The notes under the pieces are model-generated. The model worked only from the letters and a program-made list of their open reading frames with translations. It made no database searches and was not told the origin of the DNA. Shown here one piece after another: positions 1 to 8,982 of a stretch of DNA of 64,000 bases; position 1 is the first letter of the stretch; each line of letters begins with the position of its first letter. Made by a program: the position numbers and the translations under genes. The DNA comes from CAYSYM01 sp964435115 (GTDB lineage: Bacteria; Chloroflexota; UBA6077; CF-72): the NCBI GenBank assembly GCA_964435115.1, contig CAYSYM010000012.1:5000-68999 (forward strand), given 5' to 3'.

Positions 1-33
1 GGGTGAAGCTTTCAATCGAGAATCCACGGATTG
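1..33. repeat. Right half of a 69-nt dispersed hairpin repeat
   Basis: These 33 nt align end to end, without gaps, with the right half of the full copies at 1915-1983 and 30205-30273. All three share the core AATCCACGGATT. The left half would lie outside the window. Confidence 0.7.
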
Positions 34-112
34 GGGCACGTGCGAGGAGCTGGCCGCCTCCGTGACTGGCCAGCTCCTCCACTCCGTGCGGTCCGGGTTC
101 CCGCCGCGCCGA

Positions 113-1480
113 CTACCTGGGCGCCTCGATCGTGACGGCGTTCTCGTCGTCGAACTTGCCGCCCTTCACCTGGCGGCCACTCATCGCCGTGAGCGTGGTG
201 TCGCCGCTGGCCTGGAAGCTCCACCTGCCCAGGGCACCGTCGAACTCCCGGGTGGCGAAGACGGCGTCCCTGATCTTGGCGCGGTCCTTCACGCCGGCGC
301 GCTGGATGCCATCCAGTGCGACCTTGGCGGCCTCGTAGCCATAGGCGGCGTACGCCTCCGGCTCGGACTTGAACTGGTCCTTGTACCGCGCGTACCAGTC
401 TGCCCCCTTGCCGGTGAGCTTCTTCGGGGGCACGCCGCCGAAGGTGATGTACGCGCCCTCGGCCGCCTGGCCGGCGGCTTCGATGAAGGCCTGCTCGTAG
501 ATCCCATCGGGGCCCATCAGGCGGACGCTGTCGCCCAGCGTCGCCCGCAGGTCCTGCCAGAGCTTGCCGGCGTTGTTCTGGGTGATACCGCCGTAGAACA
601 CGACGTCGGCGCCGCTGGCGCGCACCTTCTGGGCGAGCGCCCGGTAGTCGCTGGCCTTGGAGTCGATGCCCTCAGGGCCGCCCACGACCTGCAGGCCAAT
701 CCTGTCCGCGGCCAGCTTGTACATGACCGCCAGCCCGCGACCGTACAGCTCGGTGTCGTCCAGCACGTACGCCTTGGTGGCGCCGAGGTTCTTGGACCAC
801 TGCGCCGCCGCCGCTCCCTGCAGCTCGTCCGACGGCACCACGCGGGTGTAGTTTCGCTGGCAGCCGGGGTAGTAGACGTCCGGCTCGTTTGGCTCGACCC
901 CCTCCACCTTCTTGGTCAGGCCGGGGTAGGTGTTGGCTGGCGAGATCATCACCAGGTTGGCCTTGCAGAGGATCGGAATGGACACCTTGGCCGCGCCCGA
1001 GTTGAACGTGCCGATGTAGACCATCGCGTCCGGGTCGCCGGCCGTCATGTTGGCGTTCTCGGCCTCCTTGGCGGCGTCCCACGACCCCTTGGCGGCCGTC
1101 GCGTCGTCCATGTCTTCGTAGGTGATCGTCGCGTTGCCGATCCGGTTGTTTACCTCGCCCAGCGCCATCTTGATCGAGTTGACGATGGTGTCGGTCTGGC
1201 CCTTGCTCGAGCCGGTCCGCGGCAGACTGGACATGATCTTGATCGTGCCGGTCAGGGCGCCAGCGGCCGGGCTGGGCGAGGGCACCACCGCGGGCTTGGC
1301 GGCCGGGCTCGGGCTCGCGACCGGGCTCGCCGCCGGGGCGGCGGTCGGCTTGGGCGCTTCGGCCGGCTTGGCCGGTGCCGTGGTGGGCGCCGGCTGCGCG
1401 GCAGGCGCGCACGCCGCGGCGAGCGCGGCCAGGGCGGCCGGCAGCACGAACAGGCGCCAGAACGTTGCTCTACGCATCAT
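113..1480 (-). CDS. ABC transporter substrate-binding lipoprotein, branched-chain amino acid (Peripla_BP_6) type
   Basis: The 455-aa product has a lipoprotein signal peptide ending in LAAAC (Cys24), then about 50 residues of Ala/Pro/Lys-rich linker, then a periplasmic-binding domain of the LivJ/LivK fold (IKIMSSLPRTG at its start, MISPANTYPGLT in the middle). It should be anchored outside the cell and bind an amino acid or similar small solute for an ABC importer. No permease or ATPase gene lies beside it in the window, so the ligand cannot be inferred. GAGGAGG lies 7 nt before the ATG at 1480; the ATG at 1486 is only 1 nt from it, so 1480 is the better start. Confidence 0.9.
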   Translation of the reverse strand: MMRRATFWRLFVLPAALAALAAACAPAAQPAPTTAPAKPAEAPKPTAAPAASPVASPSPAAKPAVVPSPSPAAGALTGTIKIMSSLPRTGSSKGQTDTIVNSIKMALGEVNNRIGNATITYEDMDDATAAKGSWDAAKEAENANMTAGDPDAMVYIGTFNSGAAKVSIPILCKANLVMISPANTYPGLTKKVEGVEPNEPDVYYPGCQRNYTRVVPSDELQGAAAAQWSKNLGATKAYVLDDTELYGRGLAVMYKLAADRIGLQVVGGPEGIDSKASDYRALAQKVRASGADVVFYGGITQNNAGKLWQDLRATLGDSVRLMGPDGIYEQAFIEAAGQAAEGAYITFGGVPPKKLTGKGADWYARYKDQFKSEPEAYAAYGYEAAKVALDGIQRAGVKDRAKIRDAVFATREFDGALGRWSFQASGDTTLTAMSGRQVKGGKFDDENAVTIEAPR

Positions 1481-1549
1481 CTGCATTCCTCCTCAGGGGA
1501 CCGAGAATCTCCGGGCGCAGACCCTGCGTCCGCACCCATATGGGCGCCG

Positions 1550-1574
1550 GACGTCCGCCCGCCGGGCGGACGTC
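1550..1574. repeat. Perfect 11-bp inverted repeat
   Basis: GACGTCCGCCC and its reverse complement are separated by the 3-nt loop GCC. It sits about 70 nt upstream of the binding-lipoprotein start codon. It could be an operator or a structure in the 5' leader. There is no T-run, so it is not an obvious terminator. Confidence 0.5.
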
Positions 1575-1914
1575 GAAAGAACGCCCTGCGGTGGGCAAGT
1601 GTTCCCCGCGGGGGGTGCCGACCCCCGCGCACCTGTCATTCAGGCGCTCGAACGTGCGGCCTGGGAGCGTTCCCCAGAGGCCGCCTATCGCCTAGACGTT
1701 CGGCGGAGACCCCTCCTCACGCATCAACGCGGGATCGCGCGCCCCGAAGTAGCGCGCACAGAGCCACCTGCCCCTCCACGAGGCCGTCCTGTGCGTGTAC
1801 GCGCTCGCCAAGGAGCGCGGACCCCAGCGCCCTAGTTACGCCGTTGTGACCCGGGCGAGCTAGCGGCACAGTACCAACGCCTCCCCCCCTTGTCAACTGC
1901 CGCCGGTGGGCCCG

Positions 1915-1983
1915 GAATCCGTGAGTCCCAGATCCGATCCTTCATCCGCTGGGTGAAGCGTTCGATCTGGAATCCACGGATTC
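1915..1983. repeat. Full copy of a 69-nt nested hairpin repeat
   Basis: The outer arms 1915-1934 and 1964-1983 match at 17 of 20 positions as reverse complements. An inner arm (CTTCATCC with GGGTGAAG, one G-T pair) closes around the 3-nt loop GCT, so the whole unit can fold into one long stem. A second copy of exactly the same length is at 30205-30273 and half a copy is at 1-33. It resembles a REP- or MITE-type non-coding palindromic element. Confidence 0.75.
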
Positions 1984-2294
1984 GGGGTGGGCGCGGAGCG
2001 CTCGGGACGCTGCCGGGGCGGGCGTCAGGTGGTGGGTGTTGGATGGCGGGCCTGCCTCCCGCTGCGCTCGCCTCTGCAATCCGCCGTCTGAAATCGGAGA
2101 GCTCCGGTGGCTGGCGGCTGGGGCGCGGAGATCGCTGGGATGGGCCCGGTGGGGGAATACGGCGCGGCGGCGTGCGTTATACGTTCTTGGAGTAGCGCAT
2201 CGTCCCGCGAGCACCCCTACCTGCTGACCCCCAAGATCGGACAAGGCACAGATCCTGCCGGGCACGCTTCGCGCACGAAAGGACCGGCCCCGCA

Positions 2295-2654
2295 ATGACC
2301 ACATCGACAAGCGATTCCTCCAAGCCGTCCGTCCGCACCCTGGTCGTCGCCGACGTCAAGTGCTACCTGTGCGGCACCATCTCCGGGAGGATCGAGAGCG
2401 ACCGACAGCCGCTCCCGCGCAGCGTCACCTTCCACAAGGCCGGCGAGGAGAAAGCCCTGCCCGTGCTGGACTGGCGGCGCCTGCGCTGCGTTCGCTGTGG
2501 CGGCCCGATCTACCTGGACGACGCCGACGTGATCACACAGCGGATCGAGACCTACAACTGGCTCGAGGAGCGGCCCCGCCGTGGCCGGCCGCCCAAGCGG
2601 CTGGCGCAGGAGCGGCAGCGCGAGCGCGGCCCGTTCGACTCGCAAGCTGCCTGA
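2295..2654 (+). CDS. Hypothetical zinc-ribbon protein with an AT-hook-like tail
   Basis: This 119-aa protein of unknown function has two CxxC pairs (CYLC near residue 23, CVRC near 66), which look like one four-cysteine zinc ribbon. Near residue 95 is a basic patch, RGRPPKR, resembling an AT-hook, which would suit a nucleic-acid-binding role; that is inference. The ATG at 2295 follows a purine-rich GAAAGGA at a workable distance. The gene stands alone between the long spacer upstream and convergent genes downstream. Confidence 0.65.
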   Translation: MTTSTSDSSKPSVRTLVVADVKCYLCGTISGRIESDRQPLPRSVTFHKAGEEKALPVLDWRRLRCVRCGGPIYLDDADVITQRIETYNWLEERPRRGRPPKRLAQERQRERGPFDSQAA

Positions 2655-2772
2655 GCGCGTCGCGCAGGGGGTGGTTGCTCGGCCACCCGGCTCCTCGTGA
2701 GCACGCCCTCCCGAGGCACCTTCGGGATAGCGTTTGCCGCGTGGAGCCTCCCCATTTGCCGGGGCGGTGCAG

Positions 2773-3114
2773 CTACAGCGTGATGACCTGGTCCGGGGGG
2801 TCCTGCTCCAGCGCCGCGTAGAGGTCGGGGAAGCAGCCGATCGGGATCCCCTCGATCAGCTTATCGGCGATGTCGCGCTCGTAGCAGCACTGGTCGCAGC
2901 CCATCAGCAGGATACCCTGTGCCCGCGCAACCGCCGCCAGCCGTTCTCCAATCGGGTTGCCCTTGACCAGGACGTAGTTGTTGTCCTCGAAGAAGAACAT
3001 GCCGGCCACCTGCGCGCCATGCCGCCCTTCTTCGAGCTGCGGCAGGATCATCTTGCCCAGCTTGTACGAGACGGTATGCCCCTGCGTGGCGAAGAGGTAG
3101 GCCACCCGCATCAT
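2773..3114 (-). CDS. DsrE-like small sulfur-relay-type protein
   Basis: The 113-aa product has the alpha/beta layout of the DsrE/DsrF/PrA1 family: an N-terminal strand (MMRVAYLFATQG), then KMILPQLEEG, then GILLMGCDQCCYER with cysteines at about 73, 76 and 77, ending PIGCFPDLYAAL. DsrE relatives carry sulfur (or selenium) on a cysteine. Its ATG overlaps the stop codon of the upstream NifU-like gene as ATGA, so the two are probably translated together. The exact substrate is unknown. It resembles DsrE-related proteins seen with selenium/sulfur gene sets, but I could not check this. Confidence 0.7.
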   Translation of the reverse strand: MMRVAYLFATQGHTVSYKLGKMILPQLEEGRHGAQVAGMFFFEDNNYVLVKGNPIGERLAAVARAQGILLMGCDQCCYERDIADKLIEGIPIGCFPDLYAALEQDPPDQVITL

Positions 3115-3812
3115 CGGTCCGCTCCTCGCCCCACGTCCGGGACGGTGACGCCGGCCGGCGCGGGCGCCTGCTGGGCCCGGCGGACCGCGTCGAGCGCCGC
3201 CAGGTACGCCGGGATGAGGTGCGCCCGGCTCTGAGGAGGCACGCCCAGCACGCGCTCCGCCACCTCCCACGGGGTCACGCGGGCCGCCTGGCGCAGGGGG
3301 CGGCCGCGCAGCAGTTCTGCCAGGCACTGGCAGTAGGCGAGCAGGGTGGCGCAGGTCGAGGCGCGGTACTGCACCCCGGCGATGCGGCCGTCCGCGACCC
3401 GGAGAGCGAACTGGGCGACGCGCCCGCCCTCGCCGCGCTGCTCGAGCCCGACGCACGGCAGCGTGAGCCGGCGCACGCGGTCGGCGAGAGACGCGAGGTG
3501 GGCGTCCACGCCGCGGGCGCCCGGCGGGCGCTGCTCGCTCCCCGCCCCTGGCGCCGGGTCGGGATCGCCCTCGGCCAGACGTGGCGCGGCGGCCTCGGGA
3601 GCGGTGGGCCCGCTGCCGCAGCAGGCCGGACGATCCCGCCACCCTGCCGCGTCGCGGGCGCGGGCGGTGGGGAGGGAAGCGGCGGGGTACCCGTCGGCCA
3701 TGGCTGCGACCCCATGGTACCCGCTCGCGTGCACCGGGCGGCGACCCGGCGGGTACACGACCTGCGCCCGCACGGACGACCCAACCCGCGGGGGCTCGGC
3801 GAGGCGTGTCAT
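3111..3812 (-). CDS. NifU/IscU-like scaffold protein with a Cys-Cys N-terminal extension
   Basis: The C-terminal 120 residues of this 233-aa protein follow the NifU_N/IscU pattern: LPCVGL with Cys120, then YRASTCATLLAYCQC (Cys154, 161, 163) where the family has FxTFGCxxAIASS, then WEVAERVLGVPPQ. The third usual ligand cysteine is absent (AHLIP where IHCS is expected). The N-terminal half is low-complexity and carries PACCGSG at about 62-68, unlike normal IscU. The start at 3812 lies 4 nt past the proline dehydrogenase stop, behind GGAG. It may be a cluster or metal carrier rather than a true Fe-S scaffold. Confidence 0.65.
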   Translation of the reverse strand: MTRLAEPPRVGSSVRAQVVYPPGRRPVHASGYHGVAAMADGYPAASLPTARARDAAGWRDRPACCGSGPTAPEAAAPRLAEGDPDPAPGAGSEQRPPGARGVDAHLASLADRVRRLTLPCVGLEQRGEGGRVAQFALRVADGRIAGVQYRASTCATLLAYCQCLAELLRGRPLRQAARVTPWEVAERVLGVPPQSRAHLIPAYLAALDAVRRAQQAPAPAGVTVPDVGRGADR

Positions 3813-3816
3813 ATCC

Positions 3817-4785
3817 TCACTCCACCCCGAGCGCTCTGCCGGGGCGGCCATTGCGCCGCTGGGCGACGGCCTCGCGCAGCACCGCGCCGGCGAAGAAGGC
3901 GAGGTTGGCGGGCCGTTCCGCCAGGCGCCGCATGAGGTACGGGTACCACTGGCGCCCGTACGGCAGGTAGACGCGCACGTTGTAGCCCTGCCCCAGGAGC
4001 TGGTACTGGAGGTCACGCCGCACGCCAAAGAGCATCTGGAACTCGAAACGCTCCGGCCCGATCCGGTGGCGGCGGGCCAGCTCGCGCGTGTACTGGAGGA
4101 GGCGCGCGTCGTGGGTGGCGATGGCCGGGTAGTTGCCTTCCAGGAGCAGCCGCTCGGCCAGGCGGGCGAAGCTGGCGTCCACGTCGGCCTTGCGCGGCCA
4201 GGCAATCTCGGGTGGCTCGAGGTAGGCGCCCTTGCACAGGCGCACCCGCGCTCCCAGGCGCAAGACCCGCTCGAGGTCGGCTGCGGTGCGGTAGAGCGCA
4301 GCCTGGAGCACCACGCCGACATTGCGGTACCCCTCCGACCATAGCGCCTCGTGCACGTCGAGGGTGCGGTCAGTGTAGGCGGACGACTCCATGTCGATGC
4401 GCACGAACACGTTCCCACATGAGCGGGCGTGGTCGAGGATGGAGCGCAGGTTCTCCAGGCACAGCTCGCGGCGAATGTCCAGCCCCATCTGCGTCAGCTT
4501 GAGCGAGAGGTACGCCTCGAGTGGCGTCTGGGCGATCGCGTCGATGGCTGGCAGGTAGTCACGGGCGGCGACCCGCGCCCCGTCGACGGTGCGCACGTTC
4601 TCGCCCAGGTGGTCGAGCGAGACGGTCAGGCGCTGGGTGTTGAGCGCCTGGGCCACCGCGACGGCCTCGGCCAGGTCCTCGCCGGCGACGTAGCGCCAGG
4701 CGATGCCACGCAGCAGGTCGTGCCGCATGATGAGGCGGTAGATCGCCGGCTGATTGGCCAGGGTGAGCAGCGCGCCTTTGAGCAT
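3817..4785 (-). CDS. Proline dehydrogenase (monofunctional ProDH)
   Basis: The 322-aa length is normal for monofunctional bacterial ProDH, an FAD-dependent enzyme oxidising L-proline to pyrroline-5-carboxylate on the membrane side. Visible family blocks are SLDHLGENV, FVRIDMESS, VRLCKGAYLEPPEIAW, the C-terminal FEFQMLFGVRRDLQ and VRVYLPYGRQWYPYLMRRLAERP. The upstream part of the frame to 4869 does not look like protein, and GAGG precedes the ATG at 4785. It is first in a three-gene left-reading operon with the NifU-like and DsrE-like genes. No P5C dehydrogenase is nearby. Confidence 0.92.
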   Translation of the reverse strand: MLKGALLTLANQPAIYRLIMRHDLLRGIAWRYVAGEDLAEAVAVAQALNTQRLTVSLDHLGENVRTVDGARVAARDYLPAIDAIAQTPLEAYLSLKLTQMGLDIRRELCLENLRSILDHARSCGNVFVRIDMESSAYTDRTLDVHEALWSEGYRNVGVVLQAALYRTAADLERVLRLGARVRLCKGAYLEPPEIAWPRKADVDASFARLAERLLLEGNYPAIATHDARLLQYTRELARRHRIGPERFEFQMLFGVRRDLQYQLLGQGYNVRVYLPYGRQWYPYLMRRLAERPANLAFFAGAVLREAVAQRRNGRPGRALGVE

Positions 4786-5009
4786 GCTCCGACCTCGCTC
4801 GCGCTCGGCAGCACTATACACCCGCTGCGCGGGCTGACGGCCCTCCTGCTGGGCGGGTCGGCCCCTCAAGATCGGGCGGCGCGCTGCGCGCGCGGGCCGG
4901 CGCGGCGAGGTGACTTGCGCCAGCGGTGGAGTGGGGTGAGCCGCTCCCGCGCGCTGGACCCGCGCCGGCTGGGCCCGCCCGGCCTCGCAGGCAGCGAGGC
5001 TGCCAAACC

Positions 5010-8000
5010 TCAGCCCGGGTGCTTCGCCTGGTGGCGCCGGCGTGCCGGCCAGGCGGCGACGGCGAGCAGGCCGAGCACCGCGGCGAGCGAGGCGAGCGTG
5101 ACCCCGAGACCGACCCAGATGCTGGCCGGCTCGAAACGGAACACCACCTGGCTCGAGCCCGCCGGCACCTGCACCACCCGGAAGAGCAGGTCGCCGCGGA
5201 GCAGGGGGCGCTCCTGGCCGTCCACGTAGGCCCGCCAGCCGGGATAGAAGGTGTCGCTGAGCACCAGGAAGGCGTCCGCGGGCGTCGACACGCGCACCGC
5301 CACCTCGCCCAAGTCGTACCGTTCCAGGTCGGCGCGTCCCCGCTCCAGCACGCCGCTGGCCGGGAGCGTGGGGGCGATGTCGGTGGCGGAAACGGCCTGG
5401 GCCAGCAGCACTGGCGGCGTGTCTCCGGCGAGGACCACCTCGCGGCGCGGGTCGAACGGCTCGCCTGCCATCACGTCGAGCGAAGTGCCGGGCGACGCGG
5501 CGAACCGGGCGCTGGGGACGAGGAAGGCCCGCGGGAAGGCGGCGGTGTTCTCGAGGATCGCCACACTCGTGTCGCGGTACACCTCGCGGTACTTGGTCTT
5601 CTGGCGGCCGAAGAGCTGGCGGGTGTTGCCGGCCGGATCGACGAGGGCGGCCCCGTAGAGGACGAACTCGCCGCGCGGCAGGAGGCTACGTACCTCCAGG
5701 GTTGTGCTGCCCTCGCCCCGCTCGAACGGCAGCCGGGCGAACGAGAGGAGCCGCGGCTCCGGCCGGCCGTCGCGGCCGAGCTCCGCGGCCTGCCCGGCGA
5801 CTTCGACGCGTTGGTGCTGCACCTTGGGCTGGACGAGCGGGTTGTCGAACGCCCACTCCATCGTGTCGCGGCCAGCCAGCAGCGGCCGCCGCTCGATCAC
5901 CTCGTTCTTCGGGTCGCGGAGGATCACCTCCGCGACCGGGGTGTCCTGGGGAACCTCCACCGCGTTCACCAGCGCCGAGACGACCCGCAGCTCGGCAATC
6001 GCGAAGCCGGCCGGGACGGCGAACGTCTGGTCGCCGAGGGCGTTGCGGCCCGGCCCGCGCAGCAGTGGGTTCTGCGCGAGGTAGGTGACGCCGCCGTAGG
6101 CAGGCAGCGGCCCGTAGCGCGCGGGCTCGACCACGTAGCGGACGTTCCACAGGTCCAGCAGGTCGTCGTCGACGGCCTGGACACGCCGCAGGTAGTCGCG
6201 GTACCAGCGCGACTCGAGCGAGGAGTAGCCGTTGGCCGCTTGCACGGCGAGCGGCGCCAGGCGGTTGGGCGCCGTCTGCTCGAGCACCGGGGAGGTGAGC
6301 ACGCGCACCGGCTGGCCGCGCCGCGCGTCGTCGGCGACCAGGCGGGCGAGCGTCTGGGTGGCGGGCGAGGAGGCAGCGAGCGCGGCGAGCGTGTCACGCG
6401 GGTGGATGTTCCAGGAGAAGAGGAGCAGGTCGAGCGTGGTGGCGGCCACGAGCGCGGCCGGCCACCCGGGCCACGCGCGCGCCCGGACCCAGGGCCCGCT
6501 GCGCCAGGCATACAGGGCCAGCCCCAGAGCCGCCAGGCCGGCGAGGGAGCCGGCGACGCGGGGGTTGGCGAGGTCAGTGGCCCACAGGAGGCCGGCGTAG
6601 ACGTCGGCGGCCGTGAGCGGGTAGGAGTCACGTGGGAGGGTGAGGTACCACGCCTCGGCCAGGGCGCGCGCCGTCTCGGCCGCCCCGAGGAGCCAGGTGT
6701 GGGCGGCGGCCAGGCCGAGCGTGAGCGCCAGCGACGGGGCAAGAGCAAGCGCCAGGGGACGGAGGCGCCACGGGCGGGCGCCGACCGTGCCGGGCGCTCC
6801 GCGCGTCCTGTTCCGGGCGCTCAGCCCGGGGGCCGCATCGATACGAGCGTCTGGCAGACGGGGGCTCCCGGACTGAGCGCGCTCCTGGAGCCAGGCTAGC
6901 CCGTACGCCGCCAGCATCGCCAGGGCGAGCACGACCACCAGGGTGAAGCGGCCGGGGGCGCGCAGGCCGGAGAAGCCCGGTGCGAGCCAGAGCAGGCGGT
7001 GCAGGTTGAGCGGGCTGTACTGCCCGAGCGCCAGGAGCAGGGCCGGCAGGCCCAGCCCTACCCACAGCCACACCTCGCGGCGGCGGACGCGCGCCACGGC
7101 CAGCCCGGCCAGCACGAGGGGGGCGAGCCCGACGTAGAGGTACGATTCCCAGTGCGTCCACAGCCCCCACTGCCGGCCAGCCTGGTCACGGAAGATGAAG
7201 GGGAAGAGGAGCTGTAGCAGGCCGAAGGGTGTCAGGGAGTAGGCGGCCGAGTCGGCGTAGCTGAGGCCGCTGCCGCGGGGCGAGAAGCGCGCCAGCTCCG
7301 CCAGGGGCAGGAGCTGGACGGCGCCGAGGCCGACGCCAAGGATGGCCGCGGGGACGAAGACGACCAGCACCGCCCGGAGCCGCCCGTTCCAGCCGCCCGC
7401 GCCAGCCACTATGGGCCCAACCAGCCACCGGCCGAGGCCGTAGGCGGAAATGGTGAGCAGGTCGATCGCCAGGATCTGCGTGTGCAGCCCGAGGCTGGCC
7501 AGGCCGACGGCGAGGGCCATCAGCGACGCCCACTGCAGGCGCCGGCGGCCGGCCGAACGGAGGCCGTGCTCCGCCAGCGCCAGGGCGAGCGGGAGCCAGG
7601 CGGCCGTGCGCACGACGTTCTCGTGCTGGATCTGCGCCTGCAGGAAGCTCCCCAGCGTGAAGGTGACCCCGGCGAGCGCCGACGCGGTGCGCGGGAGGCG
7701 CCAGGCGCGGGCGAGCGCGTAGGTACCGACCGCGGCGACGAAGAGGTGCAGCAGCCGCAAGGCGACGAGCGCGCGGTCGGGTGGCAGGGTGAGGAGCGCT
7801 AGCAGGACGGGCGGGTAGGCCAGGCCAATCTCGCCGTCGGCGAAGATGGGGTAGCCGCCGAAGAGCGTTGGCGCCCAGAGCGGCAGCCGGCCGGCCTGGA
7901 GCTGGCTGGCGGCCCAGGCCATCAGCGGGTAGTAGAAGACGCCCGTGTCGCGCTCGTAGGCGACCACACCGGCCAGCAGGCTATCGCCGAGCGACAGGCC

Positions 8001-8126
8001 CGCGGCGAGCAGCAGCGCGGCAGCCGAGAGGAAGAGAGGGCCCCGGCCAGCGCGCCCGCCCCGCGTGCTGAGGGCGGTGGGGGCGTGCGTCGGGCCAGGA
8101 GCGGCGGCGTCGGGTGCGGCCTGCAC
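5010..8126 (-). CDS. YfhO-family multi-spanning membrane protein
   Basis: The 1038-aa protein begins with a short Ala/Pro-rich cytoplasmic stretch, then about a dozen hydrophobic segments separated by short loops. An early extracellular motif (YYPLMAWAASQLQAGRLPLW...FGGYPIFADGEIG) is typical of YfhO/GT-C-like proteins. The C-terminal 350 residues are a soluble extracellular part ending in one last membrane segment and a basic tail. YfhO relatives take part in glycosylating cell-wall or lipoteichoic polymers; here the substrate is unknown. It stands alone, and the large right-reading open frames opposite it are shadows. Confidence 0.85.
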   Translation of the reverse strand: MQAAPDAAAPGPTHAPTALSTRGGRAGRGPLFLSAAALLLAAGLSLGDSLLAGVVAYERDTGVFYYPLMAWAASQLQAGRLPLWAPTLFGGYPIFADGEIGLAYPPVLLALLTLPPDRALVALRLLHLFVAAVGTYALARAWRLPRTASALAGVTFTLGSFLQAQIQHENVVRTAAWLPLALALAEHGLRSAGRRRLQWASLMALAVGLASLGLHTQILAIDLLTISAYGLGRWLVGPIVAGAGGWNGRLRAVLVVFVPAAILGVGLGAVQLLPLAELARFSPRGSGLSYADSAAYSLTPFGLLQLLFPFIFRDQAGRQWGLWTHWESYLYVGLAPLVLAGLAVARVRRREVWLWVGLGLPALLLALGQYSPLNLHRLLWLAPGFSGLRAPGRFTLVVVLALAMLAAYGLAWLQERAQSGSPRLPDARIDAAPGLSARNRTRGAPGTVGARPWRLRPLALALAPSLALTLGLAAAHTWLLGAAETARALAEAWYLTLPRDSYPLTAADVYAGLLWATDLANPRVAGSLAGLAALGLALYAWRSGPWVRARAWPGWPAALVAATTLDLLLFSWNIHPRDTLAALAASSPATQTLARLVADDARRGQPVRVLTSPVLEQTAPNRLAPLAVQAANGYSSLESRWYRDYLRRVQAVDDDLLDLWNVRYVVEPARYGPLPAYGGVTYLAQNPLLRGPGRNALGDQTFAVPAGFAIAELRVVSALVNAVEVPQDTPVAEVILRDPKNEVIERRPLLAGRDTMEWAFDNPLVQPKVQHQRVEVAGQAAELGRDGRPEPRLLSFARLPFERGEGSTTLEVRSLLPRGEFVLYGAALVDPAGNTRQLFGRQKTKYREVYRDTSVAILENTAAFPRAFLVPSARFAASPGTSLDVMAGEPFDPRREVVLAGDTPPVLLAQAVSATDIAPTLPASGVLERGRADLERYDLGEVAVRVSTPADAFLVLSDTFYPGWRAYVDGQERPLLRGDLLFRVVQVPAGSSQVVFRFEPASIWVGLGVTLASLAAVLGLLAVAAWPARRRHQAKHPG

Positions 8127-8525
8127 GTTGAGCGGCGGTTCCTTTCGGCAAGCGCTCAGCAGGCGGGCCAGCGTTCAACCCTCACGCCAGGCACGTGCAG
8201 CCCGCGTGCTGAGCGGTGGAGGACACGCAGCGCGCAGCGCTGGAGATCGTCCCTCCACACCTGCCCTGCCGGCAGGCGACTGCATTCTACGCGCCACGTC
8301 TGCCCGACGAACGGGCGGGCCGGGGCGAGGGCGTGTCCCGGGCACGCCGGCGGCTCTCCCGCGACTCTGGGCGGAGCGCCGGGTGCGTGGCGCGGGGGAG
8401 ACGGCTGCGTCGCCGCGCCCAGCAGGACCACGACAGCGCACGTCGCAGCCGCACCACGGAGCGAGAAGCCTCACCGGCGCGAAACCGTGCCAGACGTAGG
8501 CCGACTGGCTTAGCCTTTGGGCGTG
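8127..8525. other. Intergenic region between divergent genes, no feature beyond a possible promoter
   Basis: About 400 nt lie between the YfhO gene and DUF971. Nothing protein-like or RNA-like was seen. TAGCCT at 8511-8516 could be the -10 box of the DUF971 gene, placed about right for a leaderless message. Confidence 0.4.
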
Positions 8526-8873
8526 ATGGTCGACGAGCGGGACCTCCCACAGGGGGCCACGACCCCGGTCGAGGTGGAGCTGGACCGAGAAGGCCGTCGC
8601 CTCCGCTTCACCTGGGTGGACGGTCGGCGCAGTGACTATGACTGGGAGTACCTGCGCTGGCGCTGCCCGTGCGCCTGGTGCTCGGGCGAGGGTGGCCGCC
8701 CGGGCACGCTGGAGAGCCGCACCTCACTCACGCCGGACGAGACCGAGATGGACGACGTGGAGCTCGTGGGCCGGTACGCCATCCAGCCGACCTGGAAGGA
8801 CGGCCATGACAGCGGCATCTACACATTCCGCGCCCTGCGCGTGCTCGCCGAGCAGGACAGGCTGCTCACCTAG
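8526..8873 (+). CDS. DUF971 (gamma-butyrobetaine hydroxylase-like N-terminal) protein
   Basis: The 115-aa single-domain protein matches DUF971: a beta-rich start (VEVELDREGRRLRFTWVDG), the cysteine segment RWRCPCAWC near residues 41-49, then YAIQPTWKDGHDSGIYTFRALR. The domain is found alone in many bacteria, sometimes tied to Fe-S cluster or Mrp/ApbC functions, and fused to butyrobetaine hydroxylases in others; its job here is not known. No ribosome-binding site is visible. TAGCCT ends 6 nt before the GTG at 8523 and 9 nt before the ATG at 8526, so a leaderless transcript starting at either codon is plausible. Confidence 0.85.
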   Translation: MVDERDLPQGATTPVEVELDREGRRLRFTWVDGRRSDYDWEYLRWRCPCAWCSGEGGRPGTLESRTSLTPDETEMDDVELVGRYAIQPTWKDGHDSGIYTFRALRVLAEQDRLLT

Positions 8874-8982
8874 CCGCCCGGCGCTTCGCCCTGCGTCCTC
8901 CTCGCAGGTGACGCACCCGGGCCACGCTGCCAAGGCGGCGGGCTGGGCCGCGGGCCGCATGCGCTGCGCCTGATCGTCCGCG

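Larger units (their letters stand above)
1487..2294. other. Long intergenic region with two inverted repeats, no convincing gene
   Basis: About 800 nt separate the binding-lipoprotein gene and the zinc-ribbon gene, which are divergent. The region holds an 11-bp perfect inverted repeat (1550-1574) and a full copy of the 69-nt hairpin repeat (1915-1983). The open frames across it read like shadows: Arg/Pro/Ala-rich, with no recognisable motif. Promoters for both flanking genes presumably lie here, but none was clear enough to mark. Confidence 0.5.

Noticed and set aside
62..1849. A 595-codon right-reading frame across the binding-lipoprotein gene
   Set aside because: It is the antisense shadow of a clear gene: composition is Arg/Gly/Val-rich, no domain is visible, and the opposite strand has an obvious lipoprotein with a signal peptide.
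4926..6899. A 657-codon right-reading frame opposite the YfhO gene
   Set aside because: High-GC shadow; the minus-strand frame encodes a coherent multi-helix membrane protein.
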